Of a stretch of DNA of 14,760 nucleotides, positions 5,932 through 12,862 are shown one piece after another. This DNA comes from Acidimicrobiia bacterium (GTDB lineage: Bacteria; Actinomycetota; Acidimicrobiia; UBA5794; JAOTWH01). The stretch is taken from the NCBI GenBank assembly GCA_029863035.1, contig JAOTWH010000037.1, forward strand, positions 1-14,760, in the 5' to 3' direction. Below the pieces are notes generated by a model. That model saw only the letters and a list, made by a program, of their open reading frames with translations, ran no database searches and was not told where the DNA came from. Both the position numbers and the translations under genes were made by a program. Each line of letters opens with the position of its first letter. The first letter of the stretch is position 1.

Positions 5932-8277
5932 CTACCAGCCGGATCCGCCAGAGCTGCCCCCTCCGAATCCGCCTCCACCTCCGAACCCACCGAAGCCTCC
6001 AGATCCGCCCCACGACCCACCCCACGACGAGCCGCCGGAGCTCCCTCCGCCGAATCCGCCTCCGCCACCGAAACCGCCCCACCAAGAGTTGCGTTCCTTC
6101 GACCATGAGTCGTCGCGGTAAACCGGCTCCCACCCGAAGCTGCCGCTCTGTCCGCGGGTGATGACCCAGTGATAGAAGAAGAAGGTGAAGGGATCGAAGT
6201 TGGAGAGTCCGGTTGGGATCTTCTGCCCTGTCCACGAGTCCTGCTGCCCGCTGGTTCCTTCATGCGCCAACTCGGGGGCGAAACGGTCTGCATCATCGAT
6301 GCTGGAGCGAGCCAAGGCTTGGCGGGTTGCGGCGTAGGCCAAAGCGAATTCTCTGGCTCCTCGCGGATCAGAAGCACCGAACGCGGCCGCGATATCTGCG
6401 TACGAGCCCTCCAGGCCGAGTTGAGCAAGAGCCTGGCGAGCTTCCACCCAGCGGCGCATCGCCTGTGTCGGCTCAAGCGAAATGGCGAGTACGCCGGCGA
6501 TTGTGCTGCGGGTCTCATCTGTGATCCCCTCCGCGGCGAGTTGGTCCACCAAGCCGTTGAATACCTCGACGCCGTCGTCGCGGCGTCGCAGCAAAGCGAC
6601 CGCGATCGATACGGGAACGCCCATGCGGGTGGCTTCGCGGCGGACCGCTTTGATCTCTTGTCTATCGGTGAGGCCTGCGATGGCGTACTCGACGGCGGCA
6701 TCGGGTTCGAATCCAGACGAGCGATTGCTTCGATACGCCTCAACGAACTCCTCGAGGTCGTCATCGTCGCGGTTGAGCAGCAACAGTGCAGCCACCGCTG
6801 GGATCGAAAGCCCGTCGCGCGCCAAAGCGTCGCCCGATTCCTCAAGTCGAACCCTCAGCTTCTCGTAGCTCTCCAATGCGACATCAGGATCCTCGTCTAG
6901 GTCGGCCAGGGCTGCCGCGACGGCAGGTCGGGTGGTTGAATCGGGAAGGCCCTCGTAGAGCCGTTGCAGGCGCTCGGTCTTGGCCGAAGCTGTTCCGTAT
7001 GCGACGCCCAGCTCATCTACCGACTCCTGCAGTGACGCCTCGGGACGCAGCGCGGGGCTTGCGGTGAGGATCCGCTCGCCGAAGTCCGTCAGCATGGCAT
7101 CTCCTACAGCGGTTGGGACCAATCGATCGAGCATCGCTTGGCCAACTCGTTGCCTGGCTGCGGCAATTCGGAAAGGTCGCAACGCTTCGACCAGGCGCTT
7201 CACCTCGATGAGGGCGACGCCGAACTTCGCTTCCTCTCGAGGTTTGAGCTCCAGGGCCTGGGCCGCGGTGGCCTGGACGGACTCCTCCAGGATCGGACGC
7301 TCGCCGCTGGTCGCCAGCTCAAGCGGCACCTCGGTTTCGGCAGCGATACGAGAGCGATCGAGCGCGTAGATCGCACCCAGGCTCCACAGGGCGGTGAGCG
7401 CCAAGGGCTGTTCCGGAGTAGCGCCGTCGGCCAATTGAACGAGAGCAGAGACCGCGTCGCGGGTGGCCACGTCTGGGGCGGTTGGCGGCGCTGGCTTGGC
7501 GAAATCGGTCGGCAGGGGCAGTTCGTGACCGGCAGGTTCGAGCCGATCTAGTTCGGCATCGACCTGCTCTGCTCGGCGATCCTTGACCTTCTTCTGTCTC
7601 CCTCGATTGGCGCTGCGTGATCCGAGCACGGCGGCACCGCCGGCCACCAGAGCTCCGATGGCCAGAAAGCCAATGAAGCCGATGCCATCGTCTTCACCTT
7701 GTGTTGGAGTACCAGGCACGATGTCGTCTGACGGCGGTGCATCGTCTTCACCCAGCGTTGGAGTACCAGGCACGATGTCGCTTGGTGGCGGGGCTTCGCC
7801 CTCGGCTTGGGCGATGGCCTGCTCCAATCCGCCGGTTATGGCGAGGATGCCACCGTCATAGTCCCCCGCTCCGAAGAACGAGGTGGCGGCTCCAGCAACG
7901 GAGGAGAGGTTCGAAAGGATCAATCCCGGGCCGGTGGTGATCTCTATCCGGCGCTGTTCCAACGCGACCAGAACCACGACGCCGTCGTTGCGCTCCGCCG
8001 AGCCCACCTGCCATGTGTTGCCAAGATCCTCGGCGAAGGTGAGCGGATCTCGGGGAGAAGTGTCGTTCACGACGACCACTGCGATCTCGTGCCCGTAACG
8101 GCCGATGACGCGATCGACCGCTTCCTCCAGGCGGGCGTCGTCGCTAATGACGCCTGCGGCGTCGGTAACCCAGCCATCGCACACGATGCCCTCGAAGACG
8201 GGGCAGGTGGCGGGTTCCTGCCCCGAAGCAGGAGCTGCCAGGGCGATCATGAGTACCAGCGGAAGGACCAACCTCAT
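5932..8277 (-). CDS. Large membrane-anchored TPM-domain protein with Gly-rich tail
   Basis: 781 residues. A signal peptide (1-19, ending ASG-Q) is followed by a TPM/YgcG-type domain (about 34-155: 'VTDAAGVISDDARLEEAV', 'ERNDGVVVLVA', 'RRIEITTGPGL'). Next come two acidic repeats (163-197) and one membrane helix (about 199-219). The strongly basic stretch RSANRGRQKKVKDRR after the helix predicts, by positive-inside, an extracytoplasmic TPM domain and a cytoplasmic remainder. Residues 235-690 are Ala/Leu/Glu-rich and probably helical; I recognise no domain there. The end (about 732-781) is Gly/Ser/Phe/Trp-rich with a duplicated block, a common finish for TPM proteins. TPM domains occur in proteins tied to photosystem repair or envelope functions, but the biochemical role here is unknown. 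The ATG at 8275-8277 fits the signal peptide; no clear Shine-Dalgarno is visible. The methyltransferase gene follows three bases later. Confidence 0.88.
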   Translation of the reverse strand: MRLVLPLVLMIALAAPASGQEPATCPVFEGIVCDGWVTDAAGVISDDARLEEAVDRVIGRYGHEIAVVVVNDTSPRDPLTFAEDLGNTWQVGSAERNDGVVVLVALEQRRIEITTGPGLILSNLSSVAGAATSFFGAGDYDGGILAITGGLEQAIAQAEGEAPPPSDIVPGTPTLGEDDAPPSDDIVPGTPTQGEDDGIGFIGFLAIGALVAGGAAVLGSRSANRGRQKKVKDRRAEQVDAELDRLEPAGHELPLPTDFAKPAPPTAPDVATRDAVSALVQLADGATPEQPLALTALWSLGAIYALDRSRIAAETEVPLELATSGERPILEESVQATAAQALELKPREEAKFGVALIEVKRLVEALRPFRIAAARQRVGQAMLDRLVPTAVGDAMLTDFGERILTASPALRPEASLQESVDELGVAYGTASAKTERLQRLYEGLPDSTTRPAVAAALADLDEDPDVALESYEKLRVRLEESGDALARDGLSIPAVAALLLLNRDDDDLEEFVEAYRSNRSSGFEPDAAVEYAIAGLTDRQEIKAVRREATRMGVPVSIAVALLRRRDDGVEVFNGLVDQLAAEGITDETRSTIAGVLAISLEPTQAMRRWVEARQALAQLGLEGSYADIAAAFGASDPRGAREFALAYAATRQALARSSIDDADRFAPELAHEGTSGQQDSWTGQKIPTGLSNFDPFTFFFYHWVITRGQSGSFGWEPVYRDDSWSKERNSWWGGFGGGGGFGGGSSGGSSWGGSWGGSGGFGGFGGGGGFGGGSSGGSGW
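5950..6073 (-). repeat. Duplicated Gly-rich block at the TPM protein C-terminus
   Basis: The protein block FGGGGGFGGGSSGGS occurs twice near the C-terminus, coded by about 5950-5985 and 6038-6073. The two DNA copies differ mostly at third codon positions, so the peptide, not the DNA, seems to be kept. Confidence 0.6.
7687..7794 (-). repeat. Two 54-base tandem repeats within the TPM gene
   Basis: 7687-7740 and 7741-7794 are consecutive copies. The first 40 bases of each match at 37 positions. They code for an 18-residue acidic Pro-rich unit (DIVPGTPTxGEDD core) in the linker just before the membrane helix. The near-identity of the DNA suggests a recent duplication that can expand or contract in frame. 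Confidence 0.85.
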
Positions 8278-8312
8278 CCCGGGACGGTAGCGGCTGGCGG
8301 GGCGGTGGCTCC

Positions 8313-8349
8313 GAAAATAGATGAACCGGGCACAAGGCCCGGCTCATCT
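8313..8349 (-). terminator. Intrinsic terminator hairpin between menC and the TPM gene
   Basis: On the minus strand, arms 8337-8349 and 8319-8331 pair at 12 of 13 positions (one A/C-type mismatch at 8325/8343) around a 5-base loop, with six consecutive G:C pairs at the top. A short T-run (TATTTTC, 8314-8318 region) follows. It sits 36 bases before the TPM start codon. Confidence 0.75.
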
Positions 8350-8488
8350 GTAAGAGGTTCTCCTTGTTGGGCCGTTGCCGGCCTTTCGCGGTGTTCCTCA
8401 GATCCGCAACCTTCCTTCGGTGCAAGCACCGGTTTCTTGTTGCGGACTGGCTATATCGGCGTCGCCCAGAGAATCTTGAGCTATCTGT
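8319..8488 (-). ncRNA. Candidate structured leader or small RNA upstream of the TPM gene
   Basis: The non-coding stretch between the menC stop (8489) and the TPM start (8277) folds densely when read on the minus strand. An 8-base stem pairs 8439-8446 with 8403-8410. It encloses a 7x7 internal loop and an inner stem 8427-8431/8418-8422 capped by a CUUG tetraloop. A 5-base stem 8379-8383/8370-8374 is capped by a GCAA tetraloop. The segment ends in the terminator hairpin 8319-8349. CAGAT at 8399-8403 is complementary to ATCTG at 8346-8350, which is part of the terminator's upstream arm, so the two pairings exclude each other as in an attenuator or riboswitch. It matches no riboswitch class that I can recall (SAM, cobalamin, c-di-AMP, glycine and others considered). 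It could also be simply the menC 3' UTR. Confidence 0.4.
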
Positions 8489-9547
8489 TCAACCAACGTA
8501 TTCGAGCGCGATCTTGTCTATGGCGTCTTCATCCACTTCGACTCCGAGCCCGCTGCCGGTTGGCGGGTAGAGCAGACCATTCTCAATATGTACCGGAGTC
8601 GCCAAGCGCCCAGCGGCGAACGACCGCTCGGCTGGACCGAGGTCGGTGGGCAGTTCGAAACCTGGGAGCGTGGCCAGCGCCAGGCTGTGGGCTCGACCGA
8701 TGTCGGTCTCGATCATGCCTCCCAGTCGGACTCCAATACCGGCGTCCACTGCGGCGTCATGGATCGCAAGCGCAGGTCTTAGGCCCCCCAACTTGCCAGG
8801 CTTCACGACGAGCGCATCTGCCGCTTCCAAATCAATGGCGGCTTTGGCGCTGGCCAGGTCCACTATCGGCTCGTCCAGGATGATGGGGGCGTCTATCGCG
8901 CTGCGCAGCTCTGCGTGGCCGGCCAAGTCGTCTGGCGCCAGTGGCTGCTCTATGTATGCCAAGTTCAGATCGTCCAAGGCTTTGGCAGCGGTGGCATCGT
9001 CTGGGTACGCACCGTTGGCGTCGACGCCGACGGAGGCATCGGGAGCCATGTCGTGGGCCATTCCAACCGGTTGATGATCCCAACCCGGTTCAACCTTGAT
9101 CTTGAAGTGCCGGTACCCGCGGTCGATGGCATCGGCCAGCTGCGCCTCGACCGCATCGGAATCGCCCGGCGAGCTCACCACTGCGCCACCTGTGACGGGC
9201 CGGCCAGTTCCTCCGAGGTGCTGCCAAAGCGGAACGCCCTTGGCTGAAGCCTCAATGTCCATCCGGGCCTGATCGAGTGCGCAGCGTGCCGTGGCCACTT
9301 GGAGCTCGGGTGATTCCCCGGAGACGAACAGTGGCAAGATTCGCTGCAGCTCTGCCCAGGCCTCGTCGATGCTCTGGGTAAAGCCGGGGATCGGAGCGCA
9401 TTCGCCCCAGCCGTCGAAGTCTCCCGCCGTCAAATTCACTACGGCGATCTTGCGCAGCTTGATCTCGGTTCCCCGCGCTGCGAACACCCTCCTCATCGGT
9501 AGCTCTAGCAGCCAGGCGCGGGCCGACTCCAGCTGGGGGAGTTCCAC
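8489..9547 (-). CDS. menC: o-Succinylbenzoate synthase (enolase superfamily, type-2 MenC)
   Basis: 352 residues from the GTG at 9545-9547. The open frame continues up to 9676, but that part overlaps the upstream gene and has no family resemblance. The enolase-superfamily capping domain spans about 1-110 and the barrel follows. Catalytic residues are visible: the KxK lysines in HFKIKVEPGWD (K149, K151), metal ligands D176 (GVDANGAY), E200 (YIEQPL) and D225 (IILDEP), and the second lysine K249 (VVKPGKLGG). The 'K.KVEPGWD..PV' and 'VVKPGKLGG' segments are those of the Amycolatopsis N-acylamino-acid racemase/OSBS group. Established role: dehydration of SHCHC to o-succinylbenzoate in menaquinone synthesis. 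Some relatives also racemise N-acylamino acids, which cannot be excluded. It starts five bases after the oxidoreductase stop, without its own strong Shine-Dalgarno, so it is probably translationally coupled. Confidence 0.9.
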   Translation of the reverse strand: MELPQLESARAWLLELPMRRVFAARGTEIKLRKIAVVNLTAGDFDGWGECAPIPGFTQSIDEAWAELQRILPLFVSGESPELQVATARCALDQARMDIEASAKGVPLWQHLGGTGRPVTGGAVVSSPGDSDAVEAQLADAIDRGYRHFKIKVEPGWDHQPVGMAHDMAPDASVGVDANGAYPDDATAAKALDDLNLAYIEQPLAPDDLAGHAELRSAIDAPIILDEPIVDLASAKAAIDLEAADALVVKPGKLGGLRPALAIHDAAVDAGIGVRLGGMIETDIGRAHSLALATLPGFELPTDLGPAERSFAAGRLATPVHIENGLLYPPTGSGLGVEVDEDAIDKIALEYVG

Positions 9548-9552
9548 CGTCG

Positions 9553-10302
9553 TCAGCGGTAGTCGGGGTTGGGGAAGTCGAAACGACAGCCGGCATCCCA
9601 TTCCGAGCGTTGGTTGCCATGGGCCGGGATACCGCCGGCGTCTTTGATCATGCGGGCCAGGTGCATGACATTCCATGCCAGGAACGTGGTGTTGCGGTTG
9701 GTGAAGTCGTTCTCGGGGCCGCTCGACCCTTCGTCCAGATATGAGGGCCCGGGGCCCACTTCGCCGAGCCAGGCCGAGTCGGCCTGTGGCGGGATGACAT
9801 AGCCCAGGTGCTGCAACGAATAGAGGATGTTCATTGCACAGTGCTTAGCGCCGTCTTCGTTGCCTGTGATGATGCAGCCCCCGACCTTTCCGTAGTAGGC
9901 GTACTGGCCGGCCTCGTTGAGGATGCCCGAGTTCCCGTAAAGGCGCTCGATGATCATGGTGCAAACCGAGGACTTCTCACCCAACCAGATAGGGCTGCCC
10001 AGGATCAAGATGTCGGCGGCATCGACCTTTTCGAATAATGCGGGCCAGTCATCTTCATCCCAACCATGCTCGGTCATGTCGGGATAGACACCGATGGGGA
10101 TGGTGAGGTCGGCAGCCCGAACTGTTTCGACTTTGACGCCGTTCGCCTCCATGATGGCTGCGGCGATGTCCATCAATCCCTGGGTGTGAGAGAGCTCGGG
10201 GCTTCGCTTGAGCGAGCAGTTGATGAACAGCGCGCTCAGATCTGAGAAATCCCACTGACTGGTGCCGTGCACGTGCTCGTGGCGCTCTGTCATGGTTGTC
10301 AT
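9553..10302 (-). CDS. Flavodoxin-like NAD(P)H-dependent FMN oxidoreductase
   Basis: 249 residues. The ATG at 10302 is preferred over the first in-frame start at 10347 because GAGGAG (10311-10316) lies eight bases upstream of it. The His-rich first 20 residues are followed by the flavodoxin-like fold: ALFINCSLKRSPELSHT (24-40) with the phosphate-binding loop, ILILGSPIWLGEKSS (98-112) around the flavin ring, and CIITGNEDGAKHCAMN (143-158). These are hallmarks of the NADPH-dependent FMN reductase/flavodoxin_2 group. The substrate is unknown; quinone or nitro-compound reduction is possible. Directly downstream is menC, so a link with quinone metabolism is conceivable (inference). The upstream region carries heptad ATCAG repeats. 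Confidence 0.88.
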   Translation of the reverse strand: MTTMTERHEHVHGTSQWDFSDLSALFINCSLKRSPELSHTQGLMDIAAAIMEANGVKVETVRAADLTIPIGVYPDMTEHGWDEDDWPALFEKVDAADILILGSPIWLGEKSSVCTMIIERLYGNSGILNEAGQYAYYGKVGGCIITGNEDGAKHCAMNILYSLQHLGYVIPPQADSAWLGEVGPGPSYLDEGSSGPENDFTNRNTTFLAWNVMHLARMIKDAGGIPAHGNQRSEWDAGCRFDFPNPDYR

Positions 10303-10310
10303 CGGTGTGG

Positions 10311-10316
10311 CTCCTC
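10311..10316 (-). promoter_or_regulatory. Ribosome binding site of the flavodoxin-like gene
   Basis: GAGGAG on the minus strand, eight bases before ATG 10302. It argues against the longer frame that begins at 10347. Confidence 0.75.
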
Positions 10317-10335
10317 TGTGTTGTGGTGTGAAACT

Positions 10336-10383
10336 ATCAGGGATCACTTATCAGGAATCAGTTGGGCAGAAATCAGATATCAG
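10336..10383 (-). repeat. ATCAG heptad direct repeats in the promoter of the flavodoxin-like gene
   Basis: On the plus strand ATCAG starts at 10336, 10350, 10357, 10372 and 10379, and ATCAC starts at 10343. The first four boxes are exactly 7 bases apart, then a 15-base step, then 7 again. The array is 34-81 bases upstream of the start codon, between the terminator at 10397-10420 and the RBS. Regular direct repeats of this size often mark cooperative binding of a regulator; the regulator is not identifiable from the sequence. Confidence 0.65.
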
Positions 10384-10393
10384 CAGAGATGCG

Positions 10394-10420
10394 AAAGAGC
10401 TCCGGGAGTTCCCGGAGCTC
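10394..10420 (-). terminator. Intrinsic terminator of the betaine-transporter operon
   Basis: A perfect 10-base stem, 10397-10406 with 10411-10420, has a 4-base loop and is followed on the minus strand by TTT (10394-10396). It lies 36 bases after the stop of the binding-protein gene. The T-run is short, but the stem is very strong and well placed. Confidence 0.75.
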
Positions 10421-10455
10421 AATCGGATTACTCGCTACCTATGGGTTGTCGCGTT

Positions 10456-11376
10456 CTACGCACCGAAGCCGTTGTCGGCCAGCCACTTGGCTGCGATGGC
10501 GTCGGGGTCTTCCAGATCGATGCCGGCTTGGCGGTTCATCTCGGTCAGCGCTTCCGTGGTGATCTTGGCGCTTACCTCATTGATGAGCTTGGCCAGCTCG
10601 TCTCCGTATGCATCGAGGATCTCCTGACGGATCACCGGCACGATGTTCTCCGCCGGCTGGAGCCCGAGGTCGTCCTCCAACAGCACGAATCCACGGTCGG
10701 CGATGACGCCGTCGGTGGTGAACAGGAGGGCAACATCGATCTCGCCGCCGTCCAGCGCCTCGACGGTTAGCGGTCCGCCGACGTCGAGAGCCTTGAACTC
10801 GGCGAAGCTGAGACCATAGAGGTCCTGTAGCCCGAGCAAACAGCGGGGTCGCGTTGGGCACTCCGGTGGTCCCCCGAAGGCGAGGTCGCCCTCTTGGCCG
10901 GCCAGGTCGGAGGTCGTGGTCAGACTCAAAGCGTCCGCCGTGGCGGCAGTCACAACGATGCCGTTCTTGTCCTGGGCTGGCGCCGCATCGAGGACGGCAA
11001 CACCCTTGGGTTCGAACGCAGCGATCAATGCGTCGCGAGTCGCCTCGGTGTCAGAGGTTGGCTCCTGTTCGAACCCAACCTCGAGAGCACTTCCGACGTA
11101 TTCGGGAGCGAAGTCCACCTCGCCGCTCTCGAGGGCCGGCTTGAGGATCTCTCGGCTGCCCACCCGCAGCTGCCGCTCGACGGTGTAGCCGTTGGCCTCC
11201 ATCGCCTGGGCATATACCTCAGCGAGGATCTCGCTTTCTCCAAAGTCGAACGACGAAACAACTATCTCTGGGCCTTCTTTAGGACCCGAAGCGTCATCAC
11301 CCGACCCACATGCTGCCGCTACAAGAGCGAGAGCCACGAAGGTCGCCCCGATGGCGCCTTTGCGGAATATCCGCAT
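10456..11376 (-). CDS. Glycine betaine/choline-type ABC substrate-binding lipoprotein
   Basis: 306 residues. The ATG at 11376 is set by AAGGAG (11383-11388) six bases upstream and by the signal sequence; the open frame extends to 11673 but that part is meaningless. Lipobox VAAAC gives Cys23. The mature part is an OpuAC/OpuBC-type binding protein: 'IVVSSFDFGESEILAEVYAQ' style start, 'VDFAPEYVGSA' (88-97), and GPPECPTRPRCLLGLQDLYG (169-188), whose Cys173/Cys179 pair is typical of the OpuBC/OpuCC group. 'DVALLFTTDGVI' (214-225) follows in the second lobe. Aromatic side chains such as Tyr93 usually box the quaternary ammonium group. The exact ligand (betaine, choline, carnitine, ectoine) cannot be told. 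It is the last gene of the operon. Confidence 0.92.
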   Translation of the reverse strand: MRIFRKGAIGATFVALALVAAACGSGDDASGPKEGPEIVVSSFDFGESEILAEVYAQAMEANGYTVERQLRVGSREILKPALESGEVDFAPEYVGSALEVGFEQEPTSDTEATRDALIAAFEPKGVAVLDAAPAQDKNGIVVTAATADALSLTTTSDLAGQEGDLAFGGPPECPTRPRCLLGLQDLYGLSFAEFKALDVGGPLTVEALDGGEIDVALLFTTDGVIADRGFVLLEDDLGLQPAENIVPVIRQEILDAYGDELAKLINEVSAKITTEALTEMNRQAGIDLEDPDAIAAKWLADNGFGA

Positions 11377-11382
11377 GGGTAA

Positions 11383-11388
11383 CTCCTT
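11383..11388 (-). promoter_or_regulatory. Ribosome binding site of the binding-protein gene
   Basis: AAGGAG on the minus strand, six bases before ATG 11376. This is the clearest Shine-Dalgarno in the operon, fitting the need for excess binding protein over permease. Confidence 0.75.
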
Positions 11389-11441
11389 CCGTATTCGTAA
11401 GTAAGAGCGAACAAGCTCCATGTCAGAGCCAGGCGACCACG

Positions 11442-11478
11442 CTAGCGGTCCACCCTCTCTATCTGCACCCTCCGCTAG
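11442..11478 (-). repeat. Inverted repeat at the permease stop codon
   Basis: CTAGCGG (11442-11448) and CCGCTAG (11472-11478) are reverse complements around a 23-base spacer, and the second arm contains the permease stop codon. No T-run follows. In RNA it could form an intercistronic hairpin that affects transcript stability ahead of the binding-protein gene. Confidence 0.35.
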
Positions 11479-12191
11479 GTGGATGCGGGAACGGCCGTTT
11501 CTGCGGCGGCTCGGGCAACCTGTAGGCCGCGGGGCAGGATGACCCGCTCGATGAGGCTGAAGAACACCTCGGTGAGCACGGCTAATAGCGCCACCAGAAG
11601 ACCCCCTGCGAAAACCATGACCTCGTCGCCTCGTGCAAAGCCATCGATGATGAATCGACCCAGTCCGCCCCAAGCGACCAGAGCGCCAAGCGTGGCGGTA
11701 GCCACCACCTGCACCGACGAGATCCTCACTGCGGCCAAGATCAAGGGGGAGGCTGCGGGCAGTTCGATCTCGCGCAAGATCTCAGGGCCCCGCATGCCCA
11801 TGCCCCGGCCGGCTTCGACCAGCGCGCTGTCTACCTCGTGGACCCCGGTGTACGAGTTGGTGAACATGGGAGGGAGGGCCAGAGCGACCAGGGCAAGAAG
11901 GGTTGGCGCCCACCCCAACCCAAGGCCCATCTTGATCGTTATCGGCAACGCCAGCGCAACGATGCCGAAACTGGGCACAGCCCGTCCGATATTGACTATG
12001 GAAACGGCGGCGACCCCGCCCCGCCCGATGTGTCCCAGGGTCACCCCAGCCGGCACGGCGATGAGCCCTGCCACAGCTACCGCGGCTGCTGACAGGTAAA
12101 TGTGTTCCCAGGTCCGGTTGAGGATGCCGGTCGTGCCGAGCCAGTTGTCTGCCGTGGTGAACCACGCCATCACGTCTCCCAGAAACTCCAT
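11475..12191 (-). CDS. Quaternary-amine ABC transporter permease (second)
   Basis: 238 residues from the ATG at 12189-12191, which overlaps the stop of the preceding permease in TGATG. The frame continues upstream to 12461, but that part is antisense noise inside the other permease. Several hydrophobic segments lie at about 31-52, 72-90, 95-110, 150-175 and 193-213. The EAA loop that docks on the ATPase is VEAGRGMGMRGPEILREIE (125-143), followed by LP. 'IVNIGRAVPSFGIVALALP' resembles OpuCB/OpuCD-type permeases. It pairs with the permease upstream to form the membrane channel. A 98-base gap separates it from the binding-protein gene. Confidence 0.92.
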   Translation of the reverse strand: MEFLGDVMAWFTTADNWLGTTGILNRTWEHIYLSAAAVAVAGLIAVPAGVTLGHIGRGGVAAVSIVNIGRAVPSFGIVALALPITIKMGLGLGWAPTLLALVALALPPMFTNSYTGVHEVDSALVEAGRGMGMRGPEILREIELPAASPLILAAVRISSVQVVATATLGALVAWGGLGRFIIDGFARGDEVMVFAGGLLVALLAVLTEVFFSLIERVILPRGLQVARAAAETAVPAST

Positions 12192-12862
12192 CAGGCGTCC
12201 GCCTTGTGCCGAGCCCACGGAGTGAGCGCCTTTTCGACTCCAACCAGGACGAGGTCGATGGCAACCGCCAGCACGACCGACATCACCACCCCTACCAAGA
12301 TCTCCGTGGTGAAGAAACGCTGCAAGCCGCGCAGGATGAAGCTGCCCAAACCACCAAGCGTGATCAGCGCCGTCACGGTCACCAGGCCAACCGTCGTCAC
12401 GGCCGCGATCCGGAGCCCGGCGATGATGGTTGGCAGAGCGAGCGGTAGCTCGATCTCCCACAACATGCGTGCCCTGGTGTAGCCCATGCCGATGGCGGCC
12501 TCTCTTATCTCGGGCGAGATGCCATCGACCCCCGCCACGATGTTGCGGATCAGGATGAGCAGCGTGTACCCAACCAGACCGATCTCGGCCGTCAGGAAGC
12601 TAAGTCCGGTCCACGGCACCAGCAGAGCGAAGAGAGCCAGAGACGGGATCGTGTAGAGCACCCCGGAGATCCAAGTGATGGGGGCATAGGTGCGGTGCCA
12701 ACGCAGTGCGATGAGCGAGAGTGCCATCGCGATGACGAAGCCAACGGCCACCGCCACGACAGTGAGCTGCACGTGTTCGACCGTTCGAGACCAGATGTCG
12801 TCGAGGTGACTCCCTACCCAGTCCCAGCGAATGAATGGCTCATCGGCGATCTGAGCCAGCAT
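12191..12862 (-). CDS. Quaternary-amine ABC transporter permease (first)
   Basis: 223 residues, typical of OpuCB/YehW-like short permeases. Hydrophobic segments lie at about 32-53, 62-83, 92-110, 142-172 and 187-208. The EAA motif is EAAIGMGYTRARMLWEIE (121-138), followed by LP. 'YTIPSLALFALLVP' (70-83) is a characteristic stretch of betaine/choline permeases. The ATG (12860-12862) overlaps the stop of the ATPase gene as TGATG, and its own stop overlaps the next permease in the same way, so three proteins are coupled in translation. Confidence 0.93.
   Translation of the reverse strand: MLAQIADEPFIRWDWVGSHLDDIWSRTVEHVQLTVVAVAVGFVIAMALSLIALRWHRTYAPITWISGVLYTIPSLALFALLVPWTGLSFLTAEIGLVGYTLLILIRNIVAGVDGISPEIREAAIGMGYTRARMLWEIELPLALPTIIAGLRIAAVTTVGLVTVTALITLGGLGSFILRGLQRFFTTEILVGVVMSVVLAVAIDLVLVGVEKALTPWARHKADA

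Noticed and set aside
6704..6714. GGTTCGAATCC, like a tRNA T-loop
   Set aside because: No acceptor, D or anticodon stems around it; it codes for part of the TPM protein.
5913..6845. 310-residue minus-strand frame overlapping the TPM gene
   Set aside because: Out-of-frame shadow; Arg/Ser-rich and without motif, whereas the TPM frame is continuous and has a signal peptide, domain and membrane helix.
8350..8488. Resemblance of the leader to SAM-I, glycine or c-di-AMP riboswitches
   Set aside because: Short fragments such as GCAAC and CAGATGAG look similar, but the conserved cores and order of helices do not fit.
9548..9676. N-terminal extension of MenC to 9676
   Set aside because: It overlaps the end of the flavodoxin-like gene in another frame and its residues have no resemblance to the enolase superfamily.
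12192..12461. N-terminal extension of the second permease to 12461
   Set aside because: It lies inside the first permease gene; the TGATG overlap gives a better start at 12191.
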